Source: an uncultured Collinsella sp. (GTDB taxonomy: Bacteria; Actinomycetota; Coriobacteriia; Coriobacteriales; Coriobacteriaceae). Taken from it: DNA of 53,034 nt. Of the stretch, positions 50,418-53,034 are shown one piece after another (positions within the stretch are counted from its first letter, which is position 1; every line of letters starts with the position of its first letter). The DNA is taken from the NCBI GenBank assembly GCA_934630855.1, contig CAKTWW010000010.1, positions 1-53,034 of the forward strand, in the 5' to 3' direction. Position numbers and translations under genes: made by a program. The notes beneath the pieces are model-generated. The model was not told the origin of the DNA. It did not search any database and was given only the letters and a program-made list of their open reading frames with translations.

Positions 50418-51518
50418 TTATTTAACGCATTGAGCAGCTAGATAGTCGCGGAAGAATGGCAATTCAAAGGCGACGACTCCGCGCCCGCGTTCTCCAATGA
50501 TGCCGGCGTCAATCATGCGACGCCGGTAGCGGGAGACCTGCTGCGGCGAACGCTTAAGGCGCTCGACGAGGTCGGCGGTGGTGGACTCTTCCTCATCGTC
50601 AAGCATGGCGATAAGGAACCGCTTGTCCTCTGCGGTGAGTTCTCGATAGGTTGCTGCGAGAATTCGGTCATCCATCTCGTCGCGGGCGATTATGATTCCT
50701 TGGTCAAAGTCACGCGACGAAATCTCTTTCGAGGTGCTCGTGAGATCCCAGGCGCGGTAACCAACAAGCTGCAAAAGGAAGGGAAAGCCGGCAATCGAGT
50801 GAACAGCCTTATCGATTCCCTCGGCATTCGCCACGCGATCGTTTTCCTGAATCGTTCGGATCAGGGCTTCGCGCACATCGTGGTCGGCGATTCGCCCCAG
50901 ATGATATTGCTGAGCACGGCGAAGAAACGAGACCGTCTTATGACTCAGCAGCGTCGAGACGTTGTTGGGAAGTCCTGCCATGAGCAGGGCGACGCGCTTT
51001 CCGTCGGTCACAAAGTGCTGATATGTAGCTGCGAGTTGAATCATCTCGTCGAGCGTCGGATCGACCTCATCAACCGTGATGAGTAGTCCGGTGTCGGCCT
51101 CATTGAGCTGGTCGATGATGTCACTCATGCGGTAACGCCAGGTCGAGACCTCATGGGCGTGATTGACCTCGATGCTGCCGAGAGGCGCGATTCCAAGACC
51201 GGTAATTTCGAAATCGCTCGATAGATCAATGAGGTGGGCTGCTGCCCGTTTTGCTCCGAGCTCGATTTCCTCAAGCATTCCTGGAAGCGCGGTTGTCTTT
51301 ACGGCAACCCAGCCATGGGATTCGGCCCTCGTCGCAAGCGACGACATGAGGGCGGTCTTGCCTGTTCCGCGTGCCCCCGAGAAGATAGAGGTCAGTTCCG
51401 GGCGTCTGCGCTGGCTTAAGAAAGCGCGGTCCAGATCACGAATGATCTGCTGCCTTCCGGCAAGGTGGGCGGGAACCTCACCAAAACTAGGAGTAAACGG
51501 GTTTTCGAGATACACCAC
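50418..51518 (-). CDS. AAA ATPase with C-terminal winged helix, paralogue 3
   Basis: ATP-binding protein of 366 residues, close to paralogue 1: YLENPFTPSFGEVPAHLAGRQQIIRDL at the N-terminus, Walker A FSGARGTGKTALMSS at 46-60, Walker B LLITVDEVDPTLDEMI, and sensor-1 VALLMAGLPNNVSTLLSHKTVSFLRRAQQYHLGRI. The winged helix is TTADLVERLKRSPQQVSRYRRRMIDAGIIGERGRG. The start is GTG 51518, with GGAGG five bases upstream. The recognition-helix residues (SPQQVSRYRRR) differ from those of paralogues 1 and 2, as do the phased repeats before each gene. The biochemical role is unknown. Confidence 0.86.
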   Translation of the reverse strand: MVYLENPFTPSFGEVPAHLAGRQQIIRDLDRAFLSQRRRPELTSIFSGARGTGKTALMSSLATRAESHGWVAVKTTALPGMLEEIELGAKRAAAHLIDLSSDFEITGLGIAPLGSIEVNHAHEVSTWRYRMSDIIDQLNEADTGLLITVDEVDPTLDEMIQLAATYQHFVTDGKRVALLMAGLPNNVSTLLSHKTVSFLRRAQQYHLGRIADHDVREALIRTIQENDRVANAEGIDKAVHSIAGFPFLLQLVGYRAWDLTSTSKEISSRDFDQGIIIARDEMDDRILAATYRELTAEDKRFLIAMLDDEEESTTADLVERLKRSPQQVSRYRRRMIDAGIIGERGRGVVAFELPFFRDYLAAQCVK

Positions 51519-51540
51519 TGTGCCCTCCTTCAGCGTCTCG

Positions 51541-51600
51541 AGTTAACTTCATTTTATTCTAGTTAATTTCAGTTAAAAACGGTTAATTACGTTTAACTTC
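51541..51600. repeat. 10-bp phased repeats upstream of AAA paralogue 3
   Basis: Six consecutive 10-bp units. TTAA occurs at 51543, 51563, 51573, 51583 and 51593, always in the same register; unit two (ATTTTATTCT) breaks the pattern and may supply the -10 on the minus strand (TAGAAT or TAAAAT). The start codon is 23 bp away. Confidence 0.88.
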
Positions 51601-51611
51601 ATGCCGATCGA

Positions 51612-51642
51612 ATGTGACAAAGGGACTGTCCCTTTGTCACAT
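51612..51642. repeat. TGTGACAAAGGG hairpin, copy 3
   Basis: Identical to copy 2. On the minus strand its arm ATGTGA supplies the final methionine codon and stop of trmL. Confidence 0.9.
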
Positions 51643-52236
51643 GCCGGCAAAGCCTGTCTGGCGTAGGGCCTCGTAGAGGACGATGGCGGCGCTGTTGGAG
51701 AGGTTGAGTGCGCTGATGCGGTAGTCGTCGGGATTGACGAAGTTACCGCAGATGTCCTGCTGCAGGATGGCTTCGTGGCTGTCCTCGGTGTGCCCGAGCG
51801 ACTCCTCATGGGCCTCCCAAGCATCGGCGTTGTCGAGCGAGTCGCGATCGCGCAGCATGGGGATGCGCTCGCAGCGCTCGGGCGCCGCAGCGAGCAGCTC
51901 CTCGGGAATACCCGAGCTCTCGCTGCCAAAGACCAAGAAGTCGCCGTCGCGATAGGTACTTTGCGCATAGGTGCGGCGCGCCTTTTTAGTCAGTAGGTGC
52001 AGACGCTCATCGGCGGGGGAGAGCCCGTTGCGCGCAAGGAAGTCCTCCCAGCCGGCATAGGTCGTCACGTCCAAGTTTTGCCAGTAGCCCAGCCCGGCGC
52101 GACGCACCGTCTTGTCGTCGAGCGAAAAGCCCAGGGGCTCCACCAGGTGCAGGTGGGCTCCGGTAACCACACAGGTGCGGCCGATGTTGCCCGTATTGGC
52201 GGGAATCTCGGGCGCATACAGCACGATGTTGAACAT
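51637..52236 (-). CDS. trmL: tRNA (cytidine/uridine-34 2'-O)-methyltransferase
   Basis: SPOUT-fold methylase that modifies the wobble ribose of leucine tRNAs. Family motifs are MFNIVLYAPEIPANTGNIGRTCVVTGAHLHLVEPLGF, VRRAGLGYWQ, FLVFGSESSGIPEELL (knot motif 2) and ALNLSNSAAIVLYEALRQTGF (knot motif 3). At 199 residues it is about 40 longer than E. coli TrmL (157). An acidic stretch, DSLDNADAWEAHEESLGHTEDSHEAILQ and about ten more residues, is inserted between IPM and LNLSNS. ATG 52236 has AAGGAG four bases upstream. The stop is formed by a hairpin repeat. Confidence 0.93.
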   Translation of the reverse strand: MFNIVLYAPEIPANTGNIGRTCVVTGAHLHLVEPLGFSLDDKTVRRAGLGYWQNLDVTTYAGWEDFLARNGLSPADERLHLLTKKARRTYAQSTYRDGDFLVFGSESSGIPEELLAAAPERCERIPMLRDRDSLDNADAWEAHEESLGHTEDSHEAILQQDICGNFVNPDDYRISALNLSNSAAIVLYEALRQTGFAGM

Positions 52237-52257
52237 GAATCTCCTTGGTTCAGAACG

Positions 52258-52300
52258 AAAAACCACCACGAAGGGGACAGGCACCTTCGTGGTGGTTTGG
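52258..52300. repeat. CCACCAC/GTGGTGG hairpin, copy 5 with paired change
   Basis: AAACCACCACGAAGG ... CCTTCGTGGTGGTTT around GGACAGGCA. Both arms differ from copies 2-4 at the same pair (A-T becomes G-C), a compensatory change that keeps the stem. It sits 22 bp upstream of the trmL start and 38 bp past the CobW-type gene end. Confidence 0.85.
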
Positions 52301-52338
52301 CGGTTACGTAACGGGCGGAAGGGTCCGCCTCGATAAAC

Positions 52339-53034
52339 CTAGGCGCGGTGCCAGTCGGTCAGGCAGGCATCGAGGGCTGCGATGAGCGCATCCTTGTCCA
52401 TGTGACGGCCGATGATGCACAGGCTCGTCATGCGGTCGCCCGTCTCGTCGTCCCAAATCTGCATGATCTCGGGGTTCTCGTCGATGATCTTCTGCTTCTC
52501 GCCCTCGGGCGCAGAATCGACAAACAGGCCGTTCTCCATCAGGCGCATCTGGTGGCCGGCCTGCTCAAACATATAGCACATGTCCGGATCGCCAGTCTGC
52601 CACAGCGGACCCTTGACGCGGATGACCTCGTCGGGCCACTCCTGCTCAACAAAGTCGGTGAACTTCTGCAGGTCAAACGGCTTGCGACGCGAGTACACAA
52701 AGGTCTCGATGTCGTACTCCAGCACCTCGGGGTCGTCGTGCTCCTCGGGATGCTCCATGGCCTCGATCCAGGCAGCGGAGTTGTAGGCGCGCATAAAGTC
52801 GAAGCGGTCGGTGTCGAGCAGCTCCTCCATGGGGACCTCGCCGTTTTGGGCCTCGACGATCACGGCATCCTTCTGCAGGCTGCGCACGATGGCCTTGAGC
52901 TCGGCAATCTGCTCGGGCGTGACGGTGTCGGTCTTGTTGAGGATCAGCGTAGAGCAGAACTCGATCTGCTGGATCAGCAGGCTCTCGATATCGTCCTCGT
53001 CGATATCCTCGGCCAGCAGGTCGCGGCCGCCGTT
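52339..53034 (-). CDS. CobW/COG0523-family GTPase, C-terminal part (cut by window edge)
   Basis: The visible 231 residues run in frame to the window end, so the N-terminus with the P-loop is outside. The first residues (NGGRDLLAEDIDEDDIESLLIQQIEFCSTLILNKTDTVTPEQIAELKAIVRSLQ) hold the NKTD guanine-specificity motif. The C-terminal domain (VKGPLWQTGDPDMCYMFEQAGHQMRLMENGLFVD ... MTSLCIIGRHMDKDALIAALDACL) is the CobW_C domain. COG0523 proteins are metal chaperones, for zinc, cobalt or others, that use GTP. Which metal, and any Zur-type control, cannot be seen here. Confidence 0.9.
   Translation of the reverse strand, partial: NGGRDLLAEDIDEDDIESLLIQQIEFCSTLILNKTDTVTPEQIAELKAIVRSLQKDAVIVEAQNGEVPMEELLDTDRFDFMRAYNSAAWIEAMEHPEEHDDPEVLEYDIETFVYSRRKPFDLQKFTDFVEQEWPDEVIRVKGPLWQTGDPDMCYMFEQAGHQMRLMENGLFVDSAPEGEKQKIIDENPEIMQIWDDETGDRMTSLCIIGRHMDKDALIAALDACLTDWHRA

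Overview
The window looks like a chromosome segment from a high-G+C Gram-positive gut actinomycete of the class Coriobacteriia, most likely Collinsella or a close relative. This is inferred from base composition, codon use, the Gram-positive-type galT, the FprA and EFR1 redox proteins, the NPFTP-type AAA ATPases and many small palindromic intergenic repeats. It holds about 49 protein genes, most of them single genes or pairs. I see no rRNA, no tRNA, no CRISPR and no prophage.

Layout. 1-8.6 kb: an acetyltransferase, agmatine deiminase, a two-gene BceAB-like ABC transporter, a NUDIX-Vsr endonuclease fusion, a small ORF, an AraC regulator and a HAD phosphatase. 8.6-12.3 kb: a giant nested hairpin, a class II aldolase divergent from a DeoR regulator, and the first AAA ATPase. 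12.4-18 kb: a flavodiiron protein, then a LacI regulator divergent from galK-galT (Leloir pathway) with repeated operator-like sites and a strong terminator. 18-19.8 kb: one IS110-family insertion sequence and relic repeats. 19.9-32.3 kb: glutaredoxin, an XRE-zinc-ribbon-TipAS regulator, trmO, a MalY-type PLP enzyme, a flavin-type oxidase, a hybrid sensor kinase, a K+ channel, LOG, ClC, an EFR1 ferredoxin, and a GntR-ABC operon. 32.4-45 kb: a strict 80-bp-period palindrome array, prfC, a queuosine-precursor transporter with a possible preQ1 riboswitch, ung, transporters, rRNA methyltransferases, mscL and small proteins. 44.6-53 kb: a TetM/EF-G-like GTPase, the second AAA ATPase with a class II UvrA, the third AAA ATPase, trmL, and a truncated CobW-type GTPase.

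The most unusual signal is the set of three paralogous AAA ATPase/winged-helix genes. Each has direct repeats with a period of about 10 bp (one helical turn) just upstream of its start. The repeat sequence differs in each case (TTGA, GGTATAA, TTAA), and each gene is bracketed by members of one hairpin-repeat family. This suggests self-recognising, repeat-bound regulators or a cassette-like system that I cannot match to a described one.

The second theme is intergenic repeats: (i) CCACCAC...GTGGTGG hairpins around GGGGACAG, with a compensatory base-pair change; (ii) TGTGACAAAGGG...CCCTTTGTCACA hairpins that supply the stop codon of two genes; (iii) CTAGTC...GACTAG palindromes around GGGGACGTTC; (iv) a 57-bp palindrome family seen seven times. 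They resemble REP-type elements, but no REP transposase is in the window.

Start codons were chosen by ribosome binding sites and family length. Functions are assigned from motifs read by eye; no database search was run.
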